Counted from the first letter of the stretch, positions 1-11,240 are shown. The stretch: DNA of 64,000 nucleotides from Leptodactylus fallax (GCA_947044405.1 CAMRHE010000067.1:4665501-4729500); one strand, 5' to 3'. Made by a program: numbers and translations. Notes: a model not told the origin generated them from the letters alone.

Positions 1-915
1 TCAAAGCAAAGGTCAATATAAAGCTATCCAGTAAACACAAGGATCAGAGCCTAACTAGAGTACAAACTAAATTAGAAGACACCTAGTTCAGGAGGAAGGG
101 GGTTAATAAATGCCCCCTCACTACTAATTGGTTAAGCACAGAGAACTTCTGACAAGATTACTGCTTGAGAGAAAAGTCAGGGAGCACCTGCAGCTGTATA
201 TAAGTATCCCAATTTCAATATCCCCATACCTCTCTAACGTCATCAGATCTGTCAAGAGTGAGACACAAATGTTCATCACAGTGCGATTCTATTCATAGTT
301 TCTGTGCTACAGAATTCAGATTTTGAGTGCTTCTATTTTACAAAGCTTTACACCAGATGTAATGGGTATATGCAACTGTTCACTCTACAGAACATTATTC
401 CAATACTCTTGCTGATTTTTTGCCAGTTTTTAGACCTTTTAGAAATACGAAGCTTAGAGTTTTATTATGTTTATTTGTTTATTTTTTTCAGATCTCCTTT
501 TCCCTGTAACCTTCAAAAGCCATGCTGGATCTTATTAGACCGAGCAGTTTGGTCAATTAGCTACGTCTGTTTACTTAGCCCGCGTCCTCCACTCTATAGA
601 AGGCACTTATTTGAACACTGTGGGGGAGATTTATTAATACTGGTACACTGTGGTGTGGTGCAACAGTATCTCTCTCATGCAGCATACACCACACTCAATA
701 AAGTCAACTGGGTGCAGGACCATGTTCTTTTCTTCTCTCATGAATTGAAATATTTTGGCTGCCTTTCAAATCAGATAACATGACCTACTTTTTCTGATTG
801 GTTCATGTTTTTTCGCCCTTTATATATGCGGTTTTGTTATTGTTTCTTTTCATAATTGAATTAATGTGTTCTATTATTTTTTTAATAAATGTGCAACAGT
901 GCATGTGAATATATA

Positions 916-916
<1 letters not shown>
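1..916. other. AT-rich sequence, no gene recognised
   Basis: Open frames here have low-complexity or cysteine/phenylalanine-rich translations with no recognisable domain, so I do not call a gene. No repeat boundary was recognised either. Confidence 0.5.

Positions 917-946
<30 letters not shown>
917..946. repeat. (CA)n microsatellite
   Basis: About 14 CA dinucleotides follow a short ATATACACCC lead-in. This is simple sequence without coding content. Confidence 0.95.
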
Positions 947-971
947 CATTGCATGCCTGATAATAGATGTT

Positions 972-1372
972 CATGAAAGGGTTTCTTCAATGAACATAAC
1001 CAGATTTCAATTGGTAGATAGATAAAATAAATAATTCAAAATTTTGCAGAATTTTAAAGATTTCTTGTAACCATCTTAGTAATGACAGGCTTGTCTTTTT
1101 GAAGGTACTTTCTTAGGACTGGGACTTGTCAGAAATCTTGCCATGATTTCCTTAATGTATCCAGTTTATCTTTTCTATAAGAAAATGATGGAGGGTTTTT
1201 GACAAGTACCAGACCCTAGAAAGTTCCTGTATACACGGTTTGTCACCACTAGGATGGTTAGAGAAAATTTTTAAAATTCAACAAAATTTGTAATTACTTA
1301 TACTGGTAAAAATGTTTAACTTAATTGTCTGCAAATTTAAATATGGTTATGTTCACAGGAAAACCCTTAATT
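972..1372. repeat. Diverged inverted-repeat MITE, T2-like
   Basis: The two ends are imperfect reverse complements. The left end reads GAACATAACCAGATTT and the reverse complement of the right end reads GAACATAACCATATTT, and the match continues for roughly 100 bp through the AATTAA-, TTTTGCAGAATTTT- and CTAACCATC-like blocks. The same terminal sequence occurs in the better preserved element at 44744-45247, which has TTAA at both ends. I infer an old copy of the same non-autonomous family. The exact ends are blurred. Confidence 0.65.
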
Positions 1373-1409
1373 TTGTGGATTCAGCTAGTAGTGTAAATAT
1401 GCGACACTG

Positions 1410-1674
1410 TTGGGGTATGTTCGCACAGTTTTTTGCAAGTGGATTTTGAGGTGGATTTCAATGGGAGTCAAAAGCAGATTTTTTCCTCTAGCTGATTTTT
1501 CAGGTCGGAATCCACCTGAAGATAAGTCCTGATGACTTTTTTCTTGTAGCTGAAAGAGGAAAAAAAATCTGCCTGGCTCCCATTAAAATGAATAAATGAA
1601 TTAGCAGGCATTTTTTGAGGTTTATTTCACCTCAAAAATCTGCATGTAAAAAACTGTGTAAACTTACCCTTACT
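1410..1674. repeat. Inverted-repeat MITE (CACAGTTTTTT type)
   Basis: The left side (GTTCGCACAGTTTTTTGC, then GATTTTGAGGTGGA) is matched in reverse complement by the right side (CTCAAAAATCTGCATG, then ACTGTGTAAACTTACCC). A second inner inverted pair, CCTCTAGCTGATTTTT / GTAGCTGAAAGAGG, lies in the middle. It has no coding capacity and looks like a hairpin-forming non-autonomous DNA transposon. Terminal motifs resemble those of the repeats at 18929 and 45491. Confidence 0.6.
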
Positions 1675-1909
1675 AGTAGAGCCAAGTACTGGAAGAAGTC
1701 CAGGGAGCAAAACTCAAGCAGTGCAAATGTAAGTCATGGGATGCTGACTTTCGACCATGTGATTTTATGATATGGTGTTTTATTGGGATATTTTGTAAGT
1801 AGCAATAAATCTTATGTGGCGACTATTGAGTTCTGTGTTACTTCACCACTGGAAGCTGCCTTGTTATTTTCTGCCAAGAGAGGATTCAGAAGTGTAAAAT
1901 CTAGGTATA

Positions 1910-2550
1910 TGTTAGGGTCTTGCCAGGCGTAGCAATACCCTCACACTACTGCAGGGGACTGGGAGGAAGGACAGAGATAAGTGAGCCCTAATCTCACCCC
2001 AGACACTGTCCCTTCCTATTGCCTCAGTTTACCCTAAACGGTAAAAGGACAACCTGAAGACGAGTCCTATACTGAGTAAAGTGAAAACACAGACAGAACA
2101 AACGACAAAAAGGGAGGTCAGAAAGCCAAGGGTTCGGTAACAGATGAGCAATGCAGTACAGAATCAAAATCCAAGAGAATAGTCAAAAGTCAAGGCCAGA
2201 GGTCAGGAATAGGAATACAAGTAACAAAACAGCAAGGAATAATAGCCAGAACGCAAGAAACAATAACCAGCAACCATGTGAGGGTTGACAACCTGTTTAC
2301 AGAAAGTCAGGACCCGCCCCAGACTGGATTGGTAGACAGGCTGTCAATCACACAGGAAAGGCTGAGATTAACTATTAGTGGAACAGAGAAAACCAAGGTG
2401 AAGGAAACAGGTGTGGCAGAAAATCAATTACATTGTCTAGGACAGTGTTCAGACTGAGCAACAAGAAACCTATGCAAGGAATCAAACTGAACACACCTCC
2501 TGCGCCACAGCGAGGGTGGTGCAGAGACCCGAGCAGGCAGAGACGTTACA
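1910..2550 (-). mobile_element. Solo LTR, family A, copy 1
   Basis: Read on the minus strand the segment begins TGTAACGTC and ends CCTAACA, the TG...CA form of retroviral and gypsy LTRs. The five bases before it (GTATA) and after it (GTAGA) match at four of five positions, as expected of a slightly decayed 5 bp target duplication. A diverged second copy lies at 29282-29937 in the same orientation with a perfect duplication. No internal retroelement sequence is attached, so it is best read as a solo LTR left by LTR-LTR recombination. Orientation is inferred; TG...CA alone fits either strand. Confidence 0.75.
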
Positions 2551-2944
2551 GTAGAGAGTGGAAATCACTAGTAACAAAAAGTAGTCCATCTAATGTGGAA
2601 AAACAAATGTGTGTTATTCCAGTATTCCCTTGTAATATACAGGGTGCTACTGAAGTATGGTGTGCAGTCACTGTACCAGTACAAGGAAATTCATGGCACT
2701 CCCATTCACATGCAGTTAATGTTACTAAGGCTGTGTAAAGATCTGTGTCAGAGTCTCCACTCAGAGTCTATCAGAAACCACTGGATTAAAAAGTCCAGCA
2801 AGCCTGAATTTTTTTTGTCTGGCAATTATAGTCAATGATGACCCCAGGGATCCATTTGAGTCCACAATTTCTGGATTCCGACATTTCCAGATAGGACAAC
2901 AGGCAAGGAAGTGAAAATTCCAGAAGGTTATAGAAGTTATTACA
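2551..2944. other. No gene or clear repeat recognised
   Basis: Short open frames overlap on both strands without domain content. Nothing supportable was found. Confidence 0.4.
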
Positions 2945-3078
2945 TACAGAGTCCAAAAGTTTCGGTCACCATGCAACCTTCTTCATCAGTTATCTAAGAA
3001 TCGCCTGAGAAGCTTGTTGGGGTCTGATTCTTAGATATCTGATAAAGAAGGTGATATGGTGAAACGCTGGACTCTATC
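2945..3078. repeat. Head-to-head repeat pair with hammerhead-like cores
   Basis: Two diverged copies of one motif face each other. The minus-strand copy runs from about 3003 down to 2949 with CTGATGA (2983-2989) and GAAAC further along. The plus-strand copy runs from about 3026 to 3074 with CTGATAA (3039-3045) and GAAAC (3061-3065). Both are preceded by GATTCTTAGATA and end in TGGACTC. CTGATGA...GAAA are the conserved strands of the hammerhead ribozyme, which is known in the terminal repeats of Penelope-like elements. The plus copy has an altered core (GATAA). Folding into an active ribozyme is not established. Confidence 0.5.
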
Positions 3079-3797
3079 TAATAGCCTCTATTGCCTACTA
3101 GGATTTCCACCTACCTGCCTGATGTATACTAATAAAGTTATCTGACATTATCTGCAACTGAATAACAATGCTGTGAATTTATTTGTACTAATGTAGAAAG
3201 ACTAAAATTGTATAATAAATGTAAAAATCTGTGACCTTGTCTTGGTGTAATACTGCAAAGATCCGTTATTTTATGTTCTATTCTATTAACCATCATTGTG
3301 ATATTCCGTTGTCTAATTTCACAATGTGGTACTGCTGGAACAACTCAAAGTCAAGACACCTGCTAATATTTTTACAGGATTTCTGTATGCTTTTCATTTC
3401 ATCTTGTGTACTTTGATATGCTTAGGATAGGATAATGTAATTTTTTTGTCCTTTTGTTTGTTCTACATTGGACTCAGAAATATCTCATTGACAACTCATT
3501 GATTTTTGTGCCAACTTGTTACAATACATTTGCTGCAGAAATTTATTTCCTCCTGTTTTGAAAATTCTAATAAGAAACTTACAATGTAAAATATTGCTAC
3601 AGTAGAGATGTCTTTCACTGGTGGTGTTTTGTTTTTGTTTTGTTATGGACCTTTTATGAGCTCCCTGAAAAGGCACATTGGTGGTCATTAAGTTACTTGT
3701 CCATAACCATAACATATGGTAATCTATATAGCCATCTAGCTATCTATTGATCCATCCATAAATAGGTACATCAATTTATGAAGTGAATAAATGGAGA
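3079..3797. other. AT-rich sequence, no gene recognised
   Basis: Only short open frames without recognisable domains occur here. Confidence 0.4.
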
Positions 3798-3800
3798 TAA

Positions 3801-3846
<46 letters not shown>

Positions 3847-3872
3847 CTTAGATGTATGGATACATACACTAT

Positions 3873-3909
<37 letters not shown>

Positions 3910-3924
3910 GGATACATACAGTAT

Positions 3925-3985
<61 letters not shown>

Positions 3986-3986
3986 T
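3798..3986. repeat. Compound (GATA)n microsatellite
   Basis: Three GATA/TAGA tracts are separated by two similar interruptions (GGATACATACA...ATTAGATAG). The interruptions themselves are repeated, so the array grew partly by duplication of larger blocks. Confidence 0.95.
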
Positions 3987-3987
3987 A

Positions 3988-4190
3988 AAAAAGAGAGGCA
4001 ACACTTTCAAGGGTAAAGTGAAAAAGTGTGTGCTTTATTAACCCATCAGTAACAAAGTTTTAGCTCATAAACAGGAATATTGCTCGTGCCTTGCTTGAAA
4101 AAAGGCTCTTGGTTCTAAGCTGAAACGTTGCTTCTGATGGGTTTATAAAGCACTCATTTTTTAAATTAACTCTTGGAAATGTTGCCTCTT
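3988..4190. repeat. Palindromic repeat with GAAACG motif
   Basis: Two arms of about 75 bp are inverted copies. The left arm contains GAGGCAACACTTTC, GTGTGCTTTATTAACCCATCAG and TTTTAGCT. The right arm reversed contains GAGGCAACATTTCC, GAGTGCTTTATAAACCCATCAG and GTTTCAGCT. They surround a roughly 50 bp spacer. The plus strand of the right arm carries GCTGAAACGTTGC followed by CTGATGG. I infer a non-autonomous element related to the half-copies at 4763 and 35766. Confidence 0.65.
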
Positions 4191-4299
4191 TTTTATTTTC
4201 TTTTTGTATTGGTGGGATTTCTTGAGCATGCACCCTACTGGACTGGCGCAGAAAAAATTTCTAGGACTAGAGAGATAGACAGACAGACAAAGGGCAATA

Positions 4300-4445
4300 A
4301 AGTACCCTCACATACGCAAGGCTTGAAAAAGCGCGCCCAGCACGAAACGGACGTTGCCTAGCCATCTAATGTGCAGTCTCTCTCTCCCATGCTTTTTTCC
4401 TATGGATATATTTTTATCTAGGACTGAATAAAAGGATGTTTTTAT
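4300..4445 (+). repeat. Penelope-like 3' tail-like fragment
   Basis: The stretch has CTTGAAAAAGCGCGCCC, then CACGAAACGGACGTTG and a downstream AATAAAAGG. This layout (amphipathic stem, CGAAACG, CGTTG, A-rich tail) is like the 3' regions of Penelope-like elements; compare 40930-40995. It is short and has no coding part, so the family assignment is an inference. Confidence 0.35.
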
Positions 4446-4762
4446 GAAAAAAACTACGGTTTGGTGAGTGTCCCCTTATTTCCCCTTTTACATTTTCTAA
4501 TATGCTTTTTTATGGGGTGTCAGCACCACCTATCTGAGCGTTCAATTTGTTTTGTTGCAACTCCTATCATACAGTATGTTTTGAGCACATTGGTAAATAT
4601 AAATCGGTTATAGCAGTGCCACCTCATCTTTTTCTCTTGTATTACATTAACCTTATCAGAAATTGTAGTCCTTAAACAAATTCATCCTTAGTTAAAAGGT
4701 AGACACATCTGTAGATAGACACCGCACATGTCACTAGTGTAGGTGCCCTAGGAAACAGGTCA

Positions 4763-4900
4763 CATAGCCCCAATAAATATATTGCAATACTAGATAGCAC
4801 TCCAAAGTGAAAAAAGTGGGGATAATTGACCCATAGCAATATTTCAGCTTATACACATGAGCCTATCTCAAGCCGTGGAACTTTGGAGAGCTATATGGTT
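4763..4900 (-). repeat. Half-copy of the palindromic GAAAC repeat
   Basis: The segment holds TAGCACTCCAAAGTG, then GACCCATAGCAATATTTCAGCTT and GAGCCTATCTCAAGCC. It parallels the repeat arms at 3988-4190 and at 35766-35960 (GCACTCCAAAGGTG). Like the copy at 3988 it abuts a GATA array. Confidence 0.45.
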
Positions 4901-4902
4901 TA

Positions 4903-4963
4903 TGGTAGATAGATAGATAGATAGATCAATAGATAGATAGATAGATAGATATGAGATAGATAT

Positions 4964-5008
<45 letters not shown>

Positions 5009-5010
5009 TC
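4903..5010. repeat. (GATA)n microsatellite
   Basis: A GATA/TAGA tract with two small interruptions (TAGATCAATAG and GATATGAGATAGATATG). Confidence 0.95.
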
Positions 5011-6126
5011 TATCTAACTTACATGTTTTTACTTTTTACATCTGAATAAAGAGTTGAACATCTTTCTCTTAATTTAGAATAGGCAGTACTTACTATTATG
5101 TTGACACTGCCTGACAATATGACTTCTATAATATACAGGTTCCTTTAAGACTTGCAGAGAAAATGGCCTTCAGATTGCATATGACTTTGTTACTGTTTCT
5201 TTGCTTTAAATACTATATGGGCACATATCTACAGTATTCTGGGATCAAGCCGAACATTAAAATGTCTATGTCAGAGACAATGTAATTGAAGTAAATTTAA
5301 TAGGAGATAGTAAAGTTTTTTCTTAGAAGATTTATGAGCTATAAATTGTCTCTTGTTAATCACTTTTTAACACTTTGTGAAACGTGTCTATCCTTGCTGC
5401 ATAGACTAGTTCAGGTTATATGGTATGTAGTGAGTTTGTTAAGGACTTCATCAGCTCCTTTAGGGGAGGGTGAGACTTAAAGGGGTGTTCTTACTCTTTT
5501 ATAAAGGAGTCTATAAACATAAAAAAAAATAGTCGCCTGTTTCCAGCTGTGCCAGGTCTAGTTTACAGTTTACAAGTGGAGTCCTGATCCAAGTCATCAG
5601 GCAGAAAGTCTGGTGCTCCAGATCCTAGGGCCCCTTTGGGGATGGCGCCCTGGGTGATTACCCAGTTTCCGCCTTACCAAAGTGGGCCCTGCCTGAACTG
5701 GTCATTCTGATAATTGACACAGGTGCAGTACAGCCACTTTGAATGGGCTGTTTAGTTCTGAAGATTACCTGTGTAAAGCAACTAAATTGTGCATGCGCCA
5801 ATTATCAGAGCAGCGGTGCAAACAGGAGAACACAGGGCAATGAGAGATTTCAGCTAACCTCCCTGTCCTGTCAGTCAAAGAAGGGAGGGAAGAAGGGCAT
5901 TATTGAGCAGTGTGGGGTGTAACTTTTTGGAGCAACAAGATTAATGATGATACCCTTGTTGCTGATTGAATCAAGATGGGGAAAACTGCACTAGATTCAG
6001 GTTTTTCTATATGAATGTAGGGCTGGTTTAATGTACCTGGGCCTGGTCACAGCCTCCGTATAAACTCCCTCAATATTATAAATGAATAAACTGCATCAGC
6101 TCAAATATAGTATTAATAATTATTCA
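5011..6126. other. No gene recognised; one T2-like end
   Basis: Mostly featureless. TTAAAGGGGTGTTC at about 5477 resembles the left end of a T2-type MITE, but I could not find its partner end. Confidence 0.35.
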
Positions 6127-7247
6127 TGTGGCATCCCAGAGCTGGCTATGGCTGGGCTGAGGGTGATCTCTGTGCATTGTATTATTTCCTGTTGCTTCAT
6201 AGCCTGTGTGACATAGCAGGGGGTCCTGAGTCTCACACAACACAGCGCCACCTAGTGAGCCTCACACATGCATTACACCTCCCATAGGATTGAATAGTAA
6301 CCAAATGTCCAATGGGAGGACATCGCCTGGGAAAAGGGGAGGAGTCAGCTGATCACTGGGTCCCCATGGTAACACCCCTGCAGGAAGGTCCTGCGTGTGA
6401 GGAGTTAGAAGTGTGGAGTGTTAGGAGGAGGAGGTGAGGAGATAAGTGTGATATCCTGTGAAGAAAGCAGTGAGTTTAGTGCAGGAATCTCAAGTCCTAG
6501 ACAGGCCCAGGAAGGTTGGAGAGCTGACATACTCCAGCTATTCAGAAGATCCTGTCCCCTGTCTGCCTAGCCATCGCCCTGAAGGAAGTCACGCATCATT
6601 ATCTTGTCAGCCTGAGACTGTGGAGAGAACATTCTGGAACACGTGCTCCATAGCAAGTATCACAGGATCCAGGGGCCAAGGCCAGACCTGTGGAATATCC
6701 TGCCACCCTGACTATTGCACCCCGAAACTCTGAGCTATCAGGACCACATAACGTGAGTGGGGAATATTATGTACTAGTATCATGGTGGGCATCCTCCTAT
6801 GAGCCAAATAGGAGCCCAGACACACCTTAGGGCTGTAACACTGAAGTATAAGGGGCTAGGAACACCTTTCATCAAGTCTACCCTGTACCTCAGGACTTTG
6901 CTGTGTCACCAGGCGTACCCCGTTGTTTTGTATTGAAGAAACTGTTTAAGCATTTGTGCCTCCACACCCATGAAAGTAAAAGTTCAACTTTACAACCGTT
7001 TCTGTGTCTGACTCTGCACCGACAACATCAGGGCGCCCCAAACACCACCAGTCGGCACAGTATAGGGGAAGCGCCCCGGGGGAACAATCACCACCAACAT
7101 TTGTGCAGCCCCCTCATCACCGGTACCAGTGGTGATAACGTGGGACAGCACCAGCGCTGCGCCCTCGTGCCCAGAGACCGTGACAAGTCTGCGCTGTTTG
7201 CACCCCGCAATCCCAACTGCAGCATTACCTTCCATCTGGTCACCGCA
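6127..7247 (+). repeat. Gypsy 5' LTR
   Basis: It starts TGTGGCATCCCAG and ends CACCGCA, and matches 13616-14737 along its whole length. The copies diverge immediately after CACCGCA (5' copy AGAAAAACTGG, 3' copy TTCACATTGG), which fixes the boundary. At 1121 bp it is long for a gypsy LTR. I could not place a TATA box or polyadenylation signal with confidence. Confidence 0.95.
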
Positions 7248-8011
7248 AGAAAAACTGGCGTCACGAACAGGATACGGGTGTGTGCCATTTTGAGAAAGTC
7301 GCCACGAAAAGTGCGCCAAATTGTCTCCAGAGCATCGGTCTTTATTGTGGACTTTGCTAAGATCAAGTTTATTCCCTGAGAGTGCTTGCCACAAAGAGGG
7401 GGAGCCCTATACCCCTGAAGTAAGCCCTAAAGACTGTCCTCTTAGTGTGTTACAGCCCTAGAAGAGTTAAAACGCCCAGGACTTGTTTGCTGTGCCACAT
7501 CGCTGTGTAAGAACGCCCACAAAGGGTTAACTGTACCTTGCAAAAGTGCGGGAGATTTTTATCACCGCCCATGAGGCCAGGAGACCCATCTGCCGCCATC
7601 TTAGGAGAGCCCAGAATGCTGAGCGCAATGCTCCAGCGCACCCATACAAGAAAGTGAAAGGCGAACGTGCCAGCGCTATTTCTGACTCTCCGGTGCCGCA
7701 TCACTGTCCCTGCTGTGCACCGCTGATCTCTGGTCCACGCTGCAGTTGCTGTCAGTGAGTACTGTGCCTCCCTGTCCTTGTCTTCAGTCCTCCTACGGCC
7801 CCAGCGAGTGTTTTCCGTGTACCGTGTCCGTGGGGAGTGCCACCATTAAAGAGGGGGAGCACACCGTCAGCCTGCATCACAGTGACTCTGTTAATAGCTA
7901 CATCAGTCTTAAAGGGACAGCATTCCAAGTTGTAGTCTCCATTCCCTGCCAGCAAGCAGTTGAGTTTCTTAAAGAGACGGCGACCTAATTCCAGTCATAC
8001 CTGCAAACAAC
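7248..8011 (+). other. Gypsy 5' untranslated leader
   Basis: This 764 bp stretch lies between the LTR and the gag ATG. It contains two purine tracts, AAAGAGGGGGAG at 7393-7404 and 7848-7859, that match the core of the 3' polypurine tract at 13603-13613. Small open frames here have no family match that I recognise. Confidence 0.7.
7256..7271 (+). promoter_or_regulatory. Candidate primer-binding site
   Basis: TGGCGTCACGAACAGG lies 8 nt after the 5' LTR. A TGG start and this position fit a minus-strand primer site complementary to a tRNA 3' CCA end. I could not name the tRNA. Confidence 0.5.
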
Positions 8012-9100
8012 ATGACTGAGCAAAGTGACATTGTGCCATCTGTTTCTAGTGATCCAGCAGTGCCCATGGCGAGCAGCCTACCATTCTCCATGCCATTTTA
8101 CCCTGGCGCACCATGGCTGCCGCGCTACAAAGGGGAGGCGCATACCCTCAGGGACTTTCGTGAGAAGATGCTGTCTCTCTTCCAGTTCTATCCTCTGAAT
8201 ACAGAACAGCAGATACAGATCCTGCTGGGCCAGCTTGAGGGTGCTGCAGCTAGGGAGGTCAAATCCTGGCCTGCCTCTGACAAAAGAACCCCTGGGCAAA
8301 TTCTGGACAAACTCCAGGTGAACTTTGACGTGCGATCTGTCTCCGAGGTGAAGATGCGCTTCTTTTCCAGATGACAATTACCTTGTGAGACCCTGCGGGA
8401 CTATGCTTTATCCCTCCAAGAGGCGTTCAGAGCTGTGGTGCAAGTGGATCCACGTGAAAATGTGGACTCTGATAAAATCTTGCTTGACCGCTTCATAGAA
8501 GGGGCGGGTACCACATTGCTCCAGAGTCAGTTGCGAATGCTTGCTGCACAACATCCCAGCATCACATTTGCTGACTTCAAGGCCCTTGCCATCCAGGTCT
8601 TGGGACAGGAGCAGCCCCAGCCGAGCCCAGTCATCTGTGCTCCCTCACCTGGACCCTCAACAAGCATTGCTCCAGTTGTCCTGCCACTACCTCTGGGTAC
8701 CTCACCTGCTGCCCAAACTGCGCAGACTACACCAGCAGACTCCCGAGATGACCTTCTGGCCCGAGTGGATCATCTGACCTGTGCCATGGAACAGATCACC
8801 GTCCGTCTAGATCGTCTGACCCAGCCGTCTTCATCGTCCAGTGATCCTTTGCGAAGTCTCAACATCTCACCTGAGTCGCCGCCCAGACGTCCGTCTTCAG
8901 TGAAACCTCAGCAGAGTGAGAGGCCATACTGTACCTATTGCCATAGATATGGACACACCAGGCCTCAGTGTTTTCAGTTAAACGGGCCACCCCCGAGGCA
9001 GCGGGCCTCCCCTCGGGAGGAAAGAAGAAGGGCCCAGGTGAATCTTCAGTGCCATTGTCACGCTTCGTCTCAGCCTGCCCACACATCACAATCCGGGTGA
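8012..9100 (+). pseudogene. gag: Gypsy gag, interrupted by one stop codon
   Basis: Gag forms the virus-like particle and binds element RNA. The frame opens at ATG 8012 and stays open to TGA at 9098-9100 except for one in-frame TGA at 8372-8374. The following codons stay in the same frame and read like gag, so a single base change explains the break. The early part has RYKGEAHTLRDF and a capsid-like helical region. Near 8926-8970 is a CCHC zinc knuckle, with C-X2-C-X4-H-X4-C spacing in CTYCHRYGHTRPQC, typical of nucleocapsid. A proline/serine-rich linker precedes the knuckle. The 3' end overlaps the protease frame, which lies -1 relative to gag, as often seen where gag-pol is made by frameshifting. 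The start was chosen as the first ATG of the conserved frame after the leader. Confidence 0.88.
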
Positions 9101-9950
9101 ACGGCGTCCCTCTGACAGCGTTGGTGGACACTGGATCTCAGGTAACATCCCTGCGCAAGCAGGTGTTCCTTGAACATTGGGACTTAGGTGTGTTGAATAG
9201 AACACCTGACACATGGATAAATCTGTGTGCCAGCAATGGACAGCCCATACCACAGCAGGGTTATTGGGAACCCACTATCCAGATTGGGGACTTGAAACTG
9301 CCTAGACAGGGTGTAATTGTCACTGATGTAGAGGATGATAGGTTTGCAGTTGTAATATTAGGCATGAATGTTTTACGCCATTGCTTTGCAGAAGTGTTGG
9401 ATGCCTTGCATACCTCTCTCCTTACAGCTTCTCCCAGTGACCAGCAGACCATTCAGCGGGCCATTCGTGTACTCAATGCCCAGCACAAGTTCGCCAACAA
9501 ACCAGGTGAAATTGGTCGAGTCCGGATCCAAGATACCCGTCCAGTAACCCTACAGCCTGGAACAGAAACTATGGTGTGGTGCCGTGCCCTTCCGGGCATA
9601 GAAAATCAGGACTACGAGGCCTTGCTACAACCCATACAGGTAGATGGCCAACCACTTGTCATGGCTGCCCGCAGCCTTGTCACAGTTTCCAATGGACGTG
9701 TTCCTGTCCGCTTAGTCAACTTGGGCGATGCTCCCGTGAACCTCCACAAGTTCCACTCTGTGGCCCTGCTACACCGGTTAGCACCAGAAGACATTCTCTC
9801 TGGTGATTCTACCGCCACACAGCGTTCCACCCAAGCTGCTGAGAACATTCAGAATGGAGACACGAAGTCCTGGTGGGATGAATTGAACGTGGGAGACGCT
9901 AATACCCCTATAGAGCACATCAATGGGGTTCGCATGTGGCCAAGCGTTAC
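8968..9950 (+). CDS. pro: Gypsy aspartic protease and linker
   Basis: This frame lies -1 to gag and overlaps its end by about 130 bp. ALVDTGSQVTSL holds the retropepsin active-site triad D-T-G at about 9124-9132; VVILGMNVL near 9347-9373 resembles the conserved ILG flap/helix region. The protease would cut the Gag-Pol polyprotein. About 190 residues of linker follow before RT. The formal frame runs to 9996, but the RT-like reading begins in another frame (+2) at about 9936, so one small indel near 9925-9945 probably breaks the polyprotein. No good independent start codon is expected, since translation should enter from gag by a -1 shift; a specific slippery site was not identified. Confidence 0.82.
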
Positions 9951-11240
9951 CAACAGGCATTCAGCAAACACCCATTGGACTTTGTTAAGACCATGACCAT
10001 ACAACATCGCATTCTGACTGGCGACCACCATCCAATCAAGGAGCGTCACCGTCCAATACCACCAGCGATGTACCAACCGGTGAAAAAGTTGATCCAAGAG
10101 ATGCGAGATGCTGATGTCATCCGGGAGAGTAACAGCCCCTGGGCAGCCCTGCTAGTCCTTGTCAAGAAGAAAGACGGAACCCTACGATTTTGTGTGGACT
10201 ATCGTAAACTCAACAACGTCACGCACAAAGACGCATACCCATTGCCGCGTATTGAGGAATCTCTAACGGCTTTGGGATCATCTACCTGTTTCTCGACCCT
10301 GGACTTAACCAGTGGATACTGGCAAGTCCCTATGGCGCCTGAAGATCGTGAAAAGACTGCGTTTACGACCCCGATGGGACTCTTTGAATTCAATAGTATG
10401 CCATTTGGGCTATGTAATGCCCCAGCCACATTCCAACAGCTTATGGAGAGGTGCCTCGGCCATGAGAATTTCCAGAGTGTGCTACTGTACCTGGACGATG
10501 TTATTGTATTCTCCCGGACATACCAAGAACACCTTCGTCACCTGTCCGAGGTATTCAAGGTACTTATACAGCACGGCCTAAAGGTGAAGCCCTCCAAGTG
10601 CTACCTGTTGAAACCCCAAGTTCACTACCTTGGGCATGTCGTGAGCGCACAAGGCGTCCAAACTGATCCTGAAAAGATCACTGCAGTCCAGATCTGGCGA
10701 AGACCAACTACCGTCAAAGAAGTCCGAAGCTTCCTTGGATTCGCAGGTTACTACCGGCGTTTCATACCACACTTCGCCCAAGTAGCCGAGGCTCTGAACG
10801 AGTTGTTGCGCGGTTGTCCCAGAGAAAACTACAACCGAAAGCTTCCGGTAGACTGCACAGCGCGTCAAGAGGAAGCCTTTCAAGCACTTAAAGCACTTCT
10901 GACGCAACCACCAATTCTAGCCTATCCCGACTACAGTCAGCCATTCCGCTTGTACACAGATGCAAGTCACCAAGGTTTGGGTGCAGTGTTGTCCCAGGTT
11001 CAGGACAACAAAGAGCGAGTCATCGCCTACACCAGCAGGAGTCTGAGAGGCGCGGAGAAGAACGACCAGAACTATAGTTCTTTCAAACTCGAACTTCTGG
11101 CGCTTGTCTGGGCCGTGACAGAGAAGTTTAAAGACTACCTGGCTGCCACACCCTTTACCGTGTACACAGATAACAATCCGTTGGCGCATCTGGACACTGC
11201 TCGACTGGGAGCCCTTGAACAACGGTGGGCCTCAAGACTC
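9936..11240 (+). pseudogene. pol: Gypsy reverse transcriptase and RNase H, frame-broken
   Basis: The RT domain copies element RNA into cDNA and RNase H degrades the RNA strand. Visible RT blocks in order are SPWAALLVLVKKKDGTLRFC, FCVDYRKLN, FSTLDLTSGYWQVPM with the first catalytic Asp, FGLCNAPATFQQLM, and YLDDVIVFS (YxDD, about 10489-10515), then the thumb with FLGFAGYYRRFIP. RNase H starts at LYTDASHQGLGAVLSQ and includes ELLALVWAV and YTDNNPL. The catalytic residues appear intact. The frame is lost at about 11235 just after QRWASRL, where a family-like continuation (NYKFSVKYRSGKSN) is found in the next frame, consistent with loss of one base. The upstream junction with protease is also frame-broken. 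Both breaks are short indels in an otherwise well-preserved gene. Confidence 0.9.

Noticed and set aside
304..783. 159-codon open frame near the left edge
   Set aside because: The translation is rich in Phe, Leu, Cys and Tyr with no domain, typical of a chance frame in AT-rich DNA.
3798..5010. Regularly spaced GATA tracts considered as a CRISPR-like array
   Set aside because: Units are 4 bp without spacers; this is a eukaryotic microsatellite.
6903..7394. Open frames of up to 158 codons in the gypsy LTR and leader
   Set aside because: They lie in LTR sequence that is repeated at the 3' end without coding constraint, since the 3' copy diverges after 14737 and truncates the frame.
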